A stretch of 64,000 bases of DNA from Geodermatophilus nigrescens (GTDB lineage Bacteria; Actinomycetota; Actinomycetes; Mycobacteriales; Geodermatophilaceae), in contig NZ_FQVX01000001.1 in assembly GCF_900129495.1 (NCBI RefSeq), positions 310,001 to 374,000 on the forward strand, in the 5' to 3' direction. Positions 24,822 through 33,536 of the stretch are shown here, one piece after another (within the stretch, counting starts at the first letter, position 1; every line of letters starts with the position of its first letter). A program made the position numbers and the translations under genes. The notes below the pieces were generated by a model. The model was not told the origin of the DNA. It was given only the letters and a program-made list of their open reading frames with translations, and did not search any database.

Positions 24822-25328
24822 GTGGAGCTGCTCGCGATCGGGGAGGTGGCCGCCCGCTCGGGCCTGGCCCACTCGGCCCTGCGCCACTACGAGGCCGAGG
24901 GCCTGATCAGTGCCGAGCGGACACCGGGCGGCGCGCGCCGCTACCGGCGCTCGGTGCTGCGCCGCCTGGCCTTCGTCCGCGCGGCCCAGAACGTCGGGTT
25001 GTCGCTGCCGGAGATCCGCGCGGCGCTGGCCTCGCTGCCCGACGGGCGCACCCCGTCGGCTCGCGACTGGGAGCGGCTCTCGCGCGACTGGCGCGACCGG
25101 CTCGACGCGCAGATCGCCGCGCTGGAGCAGTTGCGCGACGGGCTGACGTCGTGCATCGGCTGCGGCTGCCTGTCGCTGGGCTCCTGCGCGCTGTCCAACC
25201 CCGGCGACGTCGCCGGCCGCGAGGGCCCGGGTGCCCGCCGGCTGTCCCCGCTGCTGCGCCGACTGCCCCCGGCCGGGCGGGCCGCCCTCCCGGCCGCCCC
25301 TCGCGCTCCGGAGGCGGGGAGGCGATGA
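24822..25328 (+). CDS. soxR: SoxR-type MerR-family redox regulator
   Basis: A 168-residue MerR-family activator. N-terminal winged helix: IGEVAARSGLAHSALRHYEAEGLI. Dimer helix about 80-115. The [2Fe-2S] cluster motif CIGCGCLSLGSC near residue 120 is exact for SoxR. The C-terminal tail is about 30 residues longer than in enteric SoxR. It senses redox-active compounds or superoxide through cluster oxidation. GTG start with AAGGGGG upstream. The SoxR box just upstream implies autoregulation and control of the SDR gene. Confidence 0.95.
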   Translation: MELLAIGEVAARSGLAHSALRHYEAEGLISAERTPGGARRYRRSVLRRLAFVRAAQNVGLSLPEIRAALASLPDGRTPSARDWERLSRDWRDRLDAQIAALEQLRDGLTSCIGCGCLSLGSCALSNPGDVAGREGPGARRLSPLLRRLPPAGRAALPAAPRAPEAGRR

Positions 25329-25368
25329 TCCGGTCGGGAGCGCGCCGTCGACGGAGGGGGAGAGCCGA

Positions 25369-26220
25369 GTGACCGTCATGCCCGCTGCCTTCATCGGCCA
25401 CGGCAACCCGATGAACGCGCTCGAGCGCAACCGCTACACCGAGGCCTGGGCGGCGCTCGGCCGCGCCGTCCCGCGCCCGCGCGCGATCCTGGTCGTGTCG
25501 GCGCACTGGTACGTGCACGCCACGGCGGTGACCGCGATGCCGCAGCCGCGCACCATCCACGACTTCTTCGGCTTCCCGCCGGAGCTCTTCGACGTCGAGT
25601 ACCCGGCGCCCGGCCTGCCCGAGCTGCAGGAGCAGGTGGCCGACGTCGTCGCCCCCACCTGGGTGGGCGCCGACGTCGACAGCTGGGGCATCGACCACGG
25701 CGCCTGGTCGGTGCTGCGGCACGCCTTCCCCGACGCCGACGTCCCGGTGGCGCAGCTGTCGATCAACGCCCTCAAGGGCGCCGACCACCACTTCCAGATG
25801 GGCGCGGCGCTCGCGCCGCTGCGCGAGGACGGCGTGCTGGTCGTCGGCAGCGGCAACGTCGTGCACAACCTCGGCGGGGTCAGCCGGGCCATGCCCGACG
25901 CCGGCTTCGACTGGGCCCGGCGCTTCGACGACGCCGCCCGCGAGTGCCTGCTCACCGACCCCGCGTCGGTGACCCGGCTCGACGGGCACCGCGACTTCGA
26001 CCTCGCCGTCCCCACACCCGACCACTTCCTGCCGCTGCTGTACCTGGCCGGCATCGCGGCCGCCACGGGCACGACGGCGGACGTCCTCGTGGGCGGCTAC
26101 GCGTACGGCTCGCTGTCGATGACCTCGTACACGGTCGGCATGCCCGCGACCCCAGCCGGGGGCACCGGCTTCGCCGCGCCGCTGCCGGACGAGCCACCGC
26201 CGGCCGGCGCCAACATCTGA
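25369..26220 (+). CDS. 4,5-DOPA dioxygenase-type extradiol ring-cleavage enzyme (YgiD/LigB family)
   Basis: A 283-residue class III extradiol dioxygenase. Metal and active-site His are seen in FIGHGNPMNAL, SAHWYVH, and the DHGAWSVLRH region; LSINALKGADHHFQMG and GSGNVVHNLG are family motifs. These enzymes use Fe(II) or Zn to open catechol-type rings such as DOPA. GTG at 25369 is preceded by GGAGGGGGAG; ATG at 25378 is an alternative. It lies 40 bp after soxR on the same strand and may be part of the same redox-responsive unit. Confidence 0.9.
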   Translation: MTVMPAAFIGHGNPMNALERNRYTEAWAALGRAVPRPRAILVVSAHWYVHATAVTAMPQPRTIHDFFGFPPELFDVEYPAPGLPELQEQVADVVAPTWVGADVDSWGIDHGAWSVLRHAFPDADVPVAQLSINALKGADHHFQMGAALAPLREDGVLVVGSGNVVHNLGGVSRAMPDAGFDWARRFDDAARECLLTDPASVTRLDGHRDFDLAVPTPDHFLPLLYLAGIAAATGTTADVLVGGYAYGSLSMTSYTVGMPATPAGGTGFAAPLPDEPPPAGANI

Positions 26221-26263
26221 GCGGAGTCACCGGTTCGCTCCGGAGCGTGACGGTGGACCGGCA

Positions 26264-26281
26264 TGACGGAGGGGTCCGTCA
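26264..26281. promoter_or_regulatory. Inverted repeat upstream of the sortase operon
   Basis: TGACGGA (26264-26270) and TCCGTCA (26275-26281) form a perfect 7-bp inverted repeat with a GGGG spacer. It lies in the 133-bp gap before the secreted-protein gene. It could be an operator or a weak terminator for the dioxygenase gene 44 bp upstream. Confidence 0.35.
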
Positions 26282-26353
26282 CCGATCGATGTCACGGTCG
26301 TTGCCCCCGGGACGGGAGCGCCGCTCCTGTCCTGACGTCCCCTGGGGGTCCCG

Positions 26354-27256
26354 TTGTCGCCGTCCTCGCACCGCTCCCCGACCCGCAGGCCGCGCGGCCG
26401 CCGGGCGCTGCTCGTCACCGGTCTGGCCGCCGCGGTCGTCGCGGTGCCCGGCGTGGCCGCGGCCGCACCCGGAGACGCTCCCGTGCCGCTCGAGGAGGTC
26501 GGGACCACGCTCGAGCAGGCGGTCACCGGGCAGGGCGGGGAGGAGCAGGGCGGGGACGACGCCGCCCCGCCGCCGGCCCCCGGCGCCGACGCCCTGCCGC
26601 TGCCGCTGCCCGGCGCCGGCGCCGGTGCCGGTGCCGGCGAGCAGCCGCCCGCCGGACCGGCCCCCGCGGAGGAGGAGGGCCCGGTGCCGCCCCTCCCGCA
26701 GGAGCTCGTGTCCGGCCTGCAGTCCGCGCTCACCCCCCTCGGCGTGCCGGAGCACTGCGTCCAGGGCGTGGCCGACGGCGTCCGGGGCCTGTTGAACGGG
26801 GTGCTGTCGCAGGACCCGGCGGCGGCGGTGCAGGACCTGGTCGCGGGGCTGCAGGGCGCGCTGACCGGGCTCGCGTCCGGGCAGCCGGCGGCGCTCGACC
26901 CGGCTCCCCTCGGCCCCGCCGCCGGGCAGGTGGCCACCGACGTCGAGGAGCTGCTCGCCGCCTTCCAGGCCTGCCTGCCCGCGCTGCCGGCCGCTCCCGG
27001 GACGCCCGCGCCGGAGCCGGCGCACGAGGCGCCGCCACCGGCCGCGCCCGCCGCGGCGCCGGTGGGCGAGCACCCCGTGCGGTACCTGGGCTACGCACCG
27101 ACCGGCGGCGACGGGGCCGTGGAGACCGTCACGGCCTCCCGGTCCGACGACGCCGGCGGCGTGCCGCTCGCGCTGCTCGGCGGCGGCGTGCTGGTCGCCG
27201 GCACCACCGGCGCCGCCGTCTCCCGGGTGCGGTCCCGTGCGGTCCGTCGCCCGTGA
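26354..27256 (+). CDS. Secreted, Ala/Pro-rich surface protein, probable sortase substrate
   Basis: A 300-residue protein of unknown function. A signal peptide (basic [11 protein letters not shown], then a hydrophobic core to AAAAP, about residue 40) precedes a low-complexity Pro/Gly/Ala region (about 60-110). A helical domain with two Cys (EHCVQG and FQACLP) follows. The C-terminus looks like a wall-sorting signal: YAPTGG (about 247-252), a hydrophobic stretch (about 270-289) and a basic tail SRVRSRAVRRP. The start is TTG at 26354. It overlaps the class F sortase gene by 20 bp, which makes it the likely cognate substrate. Confidence 0.72.
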   Translation: MSPSSHRSPTRRPRGRRALLVTGLAAAVVAVPGVAAAAPGDAPVPLEEVGTTLEQAVTGQGGEEQGGDDAAPPPAPGADALPLPLPGAGAGAGAGEQPPAGPAPAEEEGPVPPLPQELVSGLQSALTPLGVPEHCVQGVADGVRGLLNGVLSQDPAAAVQDLVAGLQGALTGLASGQPAALDPAPLGPAAGQVATDVEELLAAFQACLPALPAAPGTPAPEPAHEAPPPAAPAAAPVGEHPVRYLGYAPTGGDGAVETVTASRSDDAGGVPLALLGGGVLVAGTTGAAVSRVRSRAVRRP

Positions 27257-27914
27257 GCTCTCCGGCCAGCGGCTGCCGCTGCTGGCCTTCCTCGTCGTGC
27301 TGCTCGCCGGGGCCGGGGTGTTCGTCTGGACCGGGCGCCCGGCCGCCGACGCCGCGGCGCCGCCGGCGGTCTCCCTCCCGGCCGTCCCGGCGACCGGGGA
27401 GGTGCCCGCCCTCCCCGCCGCGGGCGCCCCGGCCGACGGGCCCGTCGTCCCGGCGCGCATCGCCATTCCGGCCATCGGCGTCGACACCGCCGTCGAGACC
27501 CGCGGCACCGTGCGGTACGAGAACCCCTTCACCGGGGAGGCCGTCGACGGCTACGGGGTCCCGGCGTCGATGCGGACGACGTCGTGGTGGTCCGACGGGC
27601 CCGCGCCCGGCTCCGGGCGGATGGCCGTCCTGCTCGGCCACGCCGGGGCGGACGGCGGCGCCGTCTTCGACCCGCTGCCCGGGCTCGCCGCCGGCGACGA
27701 GGTGGTGCTCGTCGACGCGGGCGGCGCGGTGCTCCGGTTGCGGGTCCTCGGCGAGCCGGTGACCGGCCTGGACAAGGCCACGCCCGCGCTGGCCGAGGCG
27801 CTCAACGGCCATCCGGAGGGCGCCGACCTCGCGCTGGTCACCTGCGGCGGGGAGTACGACGAGGAGGCCGGCGCCAGCGAGGACAACACCGTCGTCTTCG
27901 CCGACGTCGTCTGA
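27237..27914 (+). CDS. Class F sortase
   Basis: A 225-residue membrane-anchored transpeptidase. One N-terminal membrane helix (LPLLAFLVVLLAGAGVFVW), a Pro/Ala linker, and the sortase barrel from about residue 75 (VVPARIAIPAIGVDTAVE). Catalytic His in AVLLGHAG and Cys in LALVTCGGEYDEE. No Arg occurs between that Cys and the C-terminus, where the third catalytic residue is expected. The GTG start at 27237 overlaps the upstream surface-protein gene. It would link that protein to the envelope. Confidence 0.87.
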   Translation: MRSVARELSGQRLPLLAFLVVLLAGAGVFVWTGRPAADAAAPPAVSLPAVPATGEVPALPAAGAPADGPVVPARIAIPAIGVDTAVETRGTVRYENPFTGEAVDGYGVPASMRTTSWWSDGPAPGSGRMAVLLGHAGADGGAVFDPLPGLAAGDEVVLVDAGGAVLRLRVLGEPVTGLDKATPALAEALNGHPEGADLALVTCGGEYDEEAGASEDNTVVFADVV

Positions 27915-27917
27915 GCG

Positions 27918-28187
27918 TCAGCCGGCCGCGGCGGGGGGATCGGCCGGGCGGGCGGCGTCGCTGATCCGCGGGAACGGCCGGGTGGAGAAGACGACCTCCA
28001 CCGGCAGCCCGAAGAACTCCGCGATGCGCAGCGCCAGGTGCAGGCTGGGGTTGTACTCGCCGCGCTCCAGGTAGCCGACCGTTTGGTAGTGCACGCCGAG
28101 CGCGTCGGCCAGGTCGCGCCGGGTCACCCCCTGCTCGGCGCGCAGGAGGGCGATCCGGTTGTAGACCGCGTCGCGGTCGCCGCTCAC
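27918..28187 (-). CDS. XRE-family small HTH regulator
   Basis: An 89-residue protein that is mostly one HTH domain (YNRIALLRAEQGVTRRDLADALGVHYQTVGYLERGEYNPSLHLALRIAEFF), followed by a strand (VEVVFSTRPFP) and an Ala/Pro tail. This short YozG-like type often sits with two-component ABC exporters. GTG at 28187 overlaps the permease stop as GTGA, so it is the last gene of the exporter operon and probably regulates it. It converges with the sortase gene, 3 bp apart. Confidence 0.88.
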   Translation of the reverse strand: MSGDRDAVYNRIALLRAEQGVTRRDLADALGVHYQTVGYLERGEYNPSLHLALRIAEFFGLPVEVVFSTRPFPRISDAARPADPPAAAG

Positions 28188-29038
28188 CGCACCCACTGCA
28201 GCGACGCCTCGCGGGCCGCCTCGACCGTGGAGCCGGACTGCCGGCGGGCCATCCGGCGCAGCACCCGCGGGGTGACCAGCGCGCCGGCCACGGCCCAGGC
28301 GGCGAGCACCAGCACCGTCAGCCCGGTGCGCCAGGAGTCGCCCACCTCGAGGGTCACCGCCGCGTCGGGGAGGAAGGCCGACCGCAGGCCCAGGCCGATC
28401 CAGTAGACGGGGAAGACCTGCGCGAGGCCCTGCACCCAGCCCCACAGCGCCTGCAGCGGGAAGAAGATCCCCGAGATCGCGGTCAGCACGAGGATGGGCA
28501 GCATCCCCCAGGTGCCCACCTTCTGCGTGCCGGGCACGACCGAGCCGAGCACCATGCCGAGCGGCAGCGTGGCCAGCAGACCCAGGACGACGACCCACGC
28601 CACGGTCAGCCAGCCGGCGGCCCCGCCGGACATGAGCCCGTCGAACAGCAGCAGGCTCGGCACGAGGATGGTCAGCAGCGAGGGCAGCAGGCTCAGCGAG
28701 TGGTAGGTGAGCTGCCCGGTCACGTAGCCCTGCATGCCGTGCGGCAGCGCCTTGTGCCGCAGCAGCGTGCCGTCCTCGCGCTCCATCGCCAGGGCGAACG
28801 CCGGGCCGATGACCACCCCGAAGGCCACCAGGGCGCCGAGGATGCTCGGCAGTGCGTAGGTCGGGTAGAAGATCCCCGAGTCGCCGATCTCGTTGTCCCG
28901 GTTGAACCACAGCAGCAGCACCGTGCCGACCGCCGTGAACAGGTAGAAGCCCTGGTCCTGCGGGCTGCGGACGCTCTGCAGGAACTCCGTCCAGCCGCGG
29001 CGCAGGCCCAGGCCGATGGCGTGCCGGGTCGGGTTCAT
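28184..29038 (-). CDS. ABC-2-type transporter permease
   Basis: A 284-residue membrane protein with about six helices (YLFTAVGTVLLLWF, LGALVAFGVVIGPAFAL, LLPSLLTILVPSLLLF, VAWVVVLGLLATLPLGMVLG, LPILVLTAISGIFFP, LTVLVLAAWAVAGALV). The cytoplasmic loop has MEREDGTLLRHKALP, typical of ABC-2 exporters. It pairs with the ATPase gene upstream (ATGA overlap). The cargo is unknown; drug, lipid or peptide are all possible. Confidence 0.88.
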   Translation of the reverse strand: MNPTRHAIGLGLRRGWTEFLQSVRSPQDQGFYLFTAVGTVLLLWFNRDNEIGDSGIFYPTYALPSILGALVAFGVVIGPAFALAMEREDGTLLRHKALPHGMQGYVTGQLTYHSLSLLPSLLTILVPSLLLFDGLMSGGAAGWLTVAWVVVLGLLATLPLGMVLGSVVPGTQKVGTWGMLPILVLTAISGIFFPLQALWGWVQGLAQVFPVYWIGLGLRSAFLPDAAVTLEVGDSWRTGLTVLVLAAWAVAGALVTPRVLRRMARRQSGSTVEAAREASLQWVR

Positions 29039-29967
29039 CGCACGACCTCCTCGAGCACCGGCCGGGTCCGGGCGCCGGACTCGAACCGCTGCACCATGGC
29101 CAGGTAGGTGTCCTCGAGGCTCGCCCGCCGCACCTCGAGGTCGGTGAGCTCCCCGCCGTGCTGCTCGAACAGGCGCCGGACGAAGGCGACGACGTCGTCG
29201 GTCGGGTGCACGAAGCGCTCGGCGCCGCAGGCCCAGCGCACCTCCGACCTGCCGGCGACCTGGCGGCCCAGCTCGTCGGCGCTGCCGTCGGCGACGATCC
29301 GGCCGCCGGCCAGGATGAGGATCCGGTCGGCCAGCTTCTCCGCCTCGGCGAGGTCGTGCGTGGTCAGCAGGATCGTGGTGCCCTCGAGGTCGGACAGCCG
29401 GTGCACCAGGTCGTGGAAGTCGCGCCGGGCCTGCGGGTCGAAGCCCGCCGTCGGCTCGTCGAGGAAGAGCAGCTCGGGGCGGCCGATGATGCCCACCGCG
29501 ACGTCGAGCCGGCGCCGCTGGCCGCCGGAGAGCCCGACGATCTTGCGGTCGGCGTGCTCGGTGAGCCCGACGGTGTCCAGCAGCCAGCCGACCTCGTAGG
29601 GCCGCGGCCGCTCGGGCGTGGAGTACGGCGCGTAGTAGTCGCCGAGCTGGGTGAGCAGGCGGCGCGGGGTCCAGCGGGCGTGGTCGCGCCAGGACTGCAG
29701 CACCACCCCCACCCGGGCCCGCCAGGCGTCGCCGGCCCGCATCGGGTCCTTGCCGAGCACCCGGACGGTGCCCGCCGAGGGGGCGCGGAAGCCCTCCAGG
29801 ATCTCGATCGTCGTGGTCTTGCCCGCGCCGTTGGGGCCGAGCAGGCAGACCACCTCGCCCGCGGAGACGGTGAGGTCGACGCCGGTCAGCACCTCGTTCG
29901 TGCCGTAGGCCATCCGCAGGCCGCGGACGTCGACCACCGGGTCGTCGGGACTGTCGGGACGGGGCAT
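29035..29967 (-). CDS. ABC transporter ATP-binding protein (daunorubicin-resistance type)
   Basis: A 310-residue ATPase. Walker A is GPNGAGKTTT, signature LSGGQRRRLDVA, Walker B LLFLDEPTAGFD, and H-loop TTHD. The C-terminal extension (about 215-300) is typical of exporter ATPases of the DrrA type. It drives the permease encoded next, with XRE regulator as third gene. The start is ATG at 29967, divergent from nothing close; a short spacer separates it from the SGNH gene on the same strand. Confidence 0.9.
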   Translation of the reverse strand: MPRPDSPDDPVVDVRGLRMAYGTNEVLTGVDLTVSAGEVVCLLGPNGAGKTTTIEILEGFRAPSAGTVRVLGKDPMRAGDAWRARVGVVLQSWRDHARWTPRRLLTQLGDYYAPYSTPERPRPYEVGWLLDTVGLTEHADRKIVGLSGGQRRRLDVAVGIIGRPELLFLDEPTAGFDPQARRDFHDLVHRLSDLEGTTILLTTHDLAEAEKLADRILILAGGRIVADGSADELGRQVAGRSEVRWACGAERFVHPTDDVVAFVRRLFEQHGGELTDLEVRRASLEDTYLAMVQRFESGARTRPVLEEVVR

Positions 29968-30026
29968 CGTCGCCTCCGATCTGTCGGTGGCGAGATAGTA
30001 GGACTGCTACATCCGCAGTGGCAACG

Positions 30027-30746
30027 CTACGACGGCGCGGCGAGCGCGACCCGCGCCAGCGCGTCGGCCCACAGCCGGCAGGCGGCCGCGCCGGGGTGGA
30101 AGCCGTCGTCGGCGAACAGGCCCGGCCCGTCCAGCGGCGGCGCCGGCGCGTGCCGGACCCCGGGCCGCGACAGCCCGGCCAGCGCGGCGTCGAGGTCGCG
30201 GGCCTGCCGGGCGAGGACGCCGCGCAGCGGCTGCGGCAGGGTGGGGAAGCGGCCGAGGTCGGGCAGCCCGGCGAGCACGGTGACCCCGCCGGGTGCGGTG
30301 AGCGGGGCGAGCGCGTCGAGCAGGGCGGTGACGTCGCGGAGCCAGGCGGCGGGGGAGCGCAGCCGCAGTGTGTCGTTGACGCCGAGCGCCACCAGGACGA
30401 CGTCGGCCGGCGGCCCGGCGAGCCCCGGCACCAGCCGCGGCGTCGCCTGCGCCGCCGTCGTGCCGGTGCGGGCCGACAGCCGCCAGCGCACCTCCCGCCC
30501 GCTCGCCGCGGCCAGCGCCGCGGCGAACCGGCCGGCCAGCGCGTCCTCCTGCCGGGCCACCCCGACGCCCGCGGCGGTGGACTCGCCGAGCACCGCCGCG
30601 GTGAGCGGCGGCCCCTCCCCGGGGACGCTGCCGGGGACGCTGCCCGCGCGGGGGCCCGCCGCCTCCGGGAGCACCGGCGTCCGCCGCCGCACCCCGGCGC
30701 CCTGCGCGAGCAGGAGCGGGGCGAGCGCGAGCGCCGTGCCCCTCAC
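30027..30746 (-). CDS. SGNH/GDSL-family esterase, exported
   Basis: A 239-residue hydrolase with a hydrophobic N-terminus (TALALAPLLLAQG) that may be a signal or anchor. Block I is LGESTAAGVG (Ser nucleophile, GES instead of GDS), block III GVNDTLRL (Asn), and block V DGFHPG (Asp and His). It follows cysG by 10 bp and could be read through from the cobalamin operon, though no link with B12 is evident. The substrate is unknown; lipid or cell-wall ester bonds are possible. Confidence 0.85.
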   Translation of the reverse strand: MRGTALALAPLLLAQGAGVRRRTPVLPEAAGPRAGSVPGSVPGEGPPLTAAVLGESTAAGVGVARQEDALAGRFAAALAAASGREVRWRLSARTGTTAAQATPRLVPGLAGPPADVVLVALGVNDTLRLRSPAAWLRDVTALLDALAPLTAPGGVTVLAGLPDLGRFPTLPQPLRGVLARQARDLDAALAGLSRPGVRHAPAPPLDGPGLFADDGFHPGAAACRLWADALARVALAAPS

Positions 30747-30756
30747 GCAGCCGCCC

Positions 30757-31986
30757 TCACGCCGTCGGCGGGTCCAGCCGCGGCGCCAGCCCGACGACGT
30801 CGCCGACCACCCACACCGCCGGCGGGCGGATGCCCTCGTCGGCGAGCGTGCGCGCCAGGCCGGCCAGCGTCGTGCGCACGACGCGCTGGGTGGGCGTCGA
30901 GCCGTCGGCGACCACGGCGACCGGCGTGCCGGGGGCGCGGCCGTGCTCGACCAGCGCCGCGGCGATCGCCGGCGCGGTGTCGACGCCCATCAGCACGACG
31001 ACCGTGCCGCGCAGCCGGCCCAGCGCCGGCCAGTCGACCAGCGACTGCGGGTGCCCCGGCGGCACGTGCCCGGACACGACGACGAACTCGTGGGTCAGCC
31101 CGCGGTGGGTGACCGGGATGCCGGCGAGGCCCGGGACGCCGATCGCGCTGGTCACGCCGGGCACGACCTCCACCGGCACGCCCGCGGCGACGCAGGCCTC
31201 GAGCTCCTCCATGCCGCGGCCGAAGACGAACGGGTCGCCGCCCTTGAGCCGCACCACCCGCTTGCCGGCCAGCGCGTGCTCCACGAGCAGCGCGTTGATC
31301 TGCTCCTGCGCCATCGACCGGCCGCGGGGCAGCTTCGAGGCGTCGATGACCTCGACCTCCGGCGGCAGCGAGGCGAGCAGCCCCTGCGGCGCGAGGTGGT
31401 CGGCGAGGACGACGTCGGCCTGGGCGACCGCCTGCTGCCCGCGCACGGTGACCAGCCCGGGGTCGCCCGGACCGCCGCCGACGAGGACGACGCTGCCGGT
31501 GCGCCCGCCCTCGGGCTCGCGGGCGGCGCGATCACGGATGCTGCCGTCGGTGAGGCCGGCGACGACGGCGTCGCGCACGCCGACCGCGCGCTGCGGGTCG
31601 CCGCCGCCGTGCACGCCGACCACCAGGTCGCCCTGCCGGCCGACCGCCGGGGTCCACACGCTGGAGGCCGACCGGTCGTCGGCGCGGGCGCAGAACACCC
31701 GCAGCCGCTCGGCCTCCTCGGCCACCGCGGCGTTGACGGCGGGGTCGTCGGTGGCGGCCACCGCGTACCAGGCGCCGTCGAGGTCGCCGGGCTCGTAGCG
31801 GCGGCGCACCCAGGTCAGCGAGCCCGGCTCCACCAGCGCCTCGAGCGCCGGGGTGACCTCGGGGCTGACGACGGTCACCCGGGCGCGGGCCTCGAGCAAC
31901 CCGGCCACCCGGCGGTGGGCGACCGAGCCGCCGCCGACCACGACGACGCGGCGGTCGAGCAGGCGCAGGCCGACGGGGTAGACCAC
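30757..31986 (-). CDS. cysG: Siroheme synthase-type fusion (precorrin-2 dehydrogenase plus uroporphyrinogen-III C-methyltransferase)
   Basis: A protein of about 409 residues. The N-terminal Rossmann domain (VVVVGGGSVAHRRVAGLLEA) is a precorrin-2 dehydrogenase/ferrochelatase; the C-terminal part (from about 165) is a SUMT methylase with VGGGPGDPGLVTVRGQ, RLKGGDPFVFGRG and VVPGVTSA. It feeds precorrin-2 into cobalamin or siroheme. The first canonical start is GTG at 31986, but an in-frame CTG at 32019 overlaps the upstream TGA as CTGA and would add 11 residues ([10 protein letters not shown]). The last cob gene of the riboswitch operon. Confidence 0.92.
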   Translation of the reverse strand: MVYPVGLRLLDRRVVVVGGGSVAHRRVAGLLEARARVTVVSPEVTPALEALVEPGSLTWVRRRYEPGDLDGAWYAVAATDDPAVNAAVAEEAERLRVFCARADDRSASSVWTPAVGRQGDLVVGVHGGGDPQRAVGVRDAVVAGLTDGSIRDRAAREPEGGRTGSVVLVGGGPGDPGLVTVRGQQAVAQADVVLADHLAPQGLLASLPPEVEVIDASKLPRGRSMAQEQINALLVEHALAGKRVVRLKGGDPFVFGRGMEELEACVAAGVPVEVVPGVTSAIGVPGLAGIPVTHRGLTHEFVVVSGHVPPGHPQSLVDWPALGRLRGTVVVLMGVDTAPAIAAALVEHGRAPGTPVAVVADGSTPTQRVVRTTLAGLARTLADEGIRPPAVWVVGDVVGLAPRLDPPTA

Positions 31987-32015
31987 CCCGCTCGCGGGGT
32001 CGACGGGCGTGGCGC

Positions 32016-33536
32016 TCAGCGGTGCTCCTCCGGGACGGCGGCCTGCTGCGACGTCGTCGTCGTCGGGACCGGGGACTGCTCGGCGTCGTCAAGGATCGCA
32101 GCGAGGTCCGCGGCGAACGCACGCGAGGTCCCCGGGTCGCGCACGGCCACCCGCAGGTGGTCGGGGGACAGGCCGGGGAAGGTGTCCCCGCGGCGCACCG
32201 CCCAGCCGCGCCCGCGCAGCGCGGCGCGCACCCGCTCCCCGCCGGGCACGCGCAGCAGGACGAACGAGGAGCGGGGCCCGGCGACCACGAGCCCGGGCGG
32301 GAGCGCGGCCAGCAGCGCGGCCCGGTGCCTGGCGAGCTCGCGGGCGGCCGCGTCGGCCTCGGCCCGCGCGGCCGGGGTGGTGCAGGCGGCCAGCGCGGCG
32401 ATCGCCGGGGTCGACAGCGGCCAGTGCGGCTGCGCCTCGGCCATCGCGGCGACCAGGTCGCGCGGGCCCAGCGCGTAGCCGACGCGCAGCCCGGCCAGGC
32501 CCCACGTCTTGGTCAGGCTGCGCACCACGACCAGCCCGGGCAGGTCGGTGCGGGCCGCGAGCGACTCCGGCTCGCCGGGCACGGTGTCGGCGAACGCCTC
32601 GTCGACCAGCAGCACGCGGCCGGGGCGGGCGAGCGCGGCGACGTCGTCCGCGGGGTGCAGCACCGACGTCGGGTTGGTCGGGTTGCCGAGGACGACGAGG
32701 TCGGCGTCCGCGGGGACCGCCGCCGGGTCCAGCCGGTACGCCGGCGGCTCCAGCAGCAGCCGCTCGACGGGGTGCCCGGCCGCGCGCAGCGCCGCCTCGG
32801 GCTCGGTGAACGACGGGTGCACCACCACCGCCCGGCGGGGCCGCAGCGCCCGCGCGAGCAGCACGAACGCCTCGGCGGCGCCGGCGGTGGGCAACACCTC
32901 GGCGGGGTCGCGGCCGTGCGCGGCGGCGACCGCGGCGCGGGCCGGGCGCAGGTCGGGATAGGCGGCGACGTCGTCCAGCGCCCGCCGCAGCACCTCCCGC
33001 AGCCACGGCGGCGGGGTGCCGGCGCGGACGTTCACGGCGAGGTCGGTGAGGCCGGGCGCGAGGTCGAGGTCGCCGTGGTGGTCGAGATCCACTGTCGCCC
33101 TCCGGGCTCCGCCCGCGTCCAGGTGCCGTCCCCCCGTCTCGTGGAGCCCGTCCGTCCACGGCGTCCGGAGGGCCTCCGGCCCCCCATCCACCGCGGACAC
33201 CGCCACGGTGACCCGCCCGTGCGCGGTCTTGGGCACCACGAGCAGATCGCCGCCGAGCAGCGCCGCGGCCTCGGCCACCGACGGCGTCCCGACCGCGGCC
33301 GCCACCCGGGCGGACGGCGTCGGGACGGGCACGGCGGCGAGCAGCACGGCCGGGTGCCCGGTCAGCGGCCAGCCGCGGGCGGCCGCGGCGGCGGCCAGGC
33401 CCGGCTCGGCGGCGCGCGTGTCGAGGGTGGCCAGTGCGGCCACCCGGGCGCCCGCCGGCAGCGCGGCGTCGACGGCGGCGAGCACCTCGTCGGCCGACAC
33501 CCCCGCGACCGCGCCGACGCCGACGGTCACGTCCAC
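32016..33536 (-). CDS. cobC: CobE/CbiG-C domain fused to threonine-phosphate decarboxylase-like CobC
   Basis: A 506-residue fusion. Residues about 1-120 resemble CobE/CbiG C-terminal domain ([34 protein letters not shown]). From about 150 there is a PLP aminotransferase-fold enzyme of the Rv2231c type, with [15 protein letters not shown] and the PLP Lys in [16 protein letters not shown]. It should make the aminopropanol-phosphate arm of cobalamin, with the CobE part aiding methylation or ring contraction. It overlaps cbiO by 10 bp and cysG by 3-4 bp. Confidence 0.9.
   Translation of the reverse strand: MDVTVGVGAVAGVSADEVLAAVDAALPAGARVAALATLDTRAAEPGLAAAAAARGWPLTGHPAVLLAAVPVPTPSARVAAAVGTPSVAEAAALLGGDLLVVPKTAHGRVTVAVSAVDGGPEALRTPWTDGLHETGGRHLDAGGARRATVDLDHHGDLDLAPGLTDLAVNVRAGTPPPWLREVLRRALDDVAAYPDLRPARAAVAAAHGRDPAEVLPTAGAAEAFVLLARALRPRRAVVVHPSFTEPEAALRAAGHPVERLLLEPPAYRLDPAAVPADADLVVLGNPTNPTSVLHPADDVAALARPGRVLLVDEAFADTVPGEPESLAARTDLPGLVVVRSLTKTWGLAGLRVGYALGPRDLVAAMAEAQPHWPLSTPAIAALAACTTPAARAEADAAARELARHRAALLAALPPGLVVAGPRSSFVLLRVPGGERVRAALRGRGWAVRRGDTFPGLSPDHLRVAVRDPGTSRAFAADLAAILDDAEQSPVPTTTTSQQAAVPEEHR

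Noticed and set aside
29158..32478. A 1106-codon plus-strand open frame
   Set aside because: Antisense to the ABC ATPase, SGNH, cysG and cobC genes; the translation is low-complexity with no domain.
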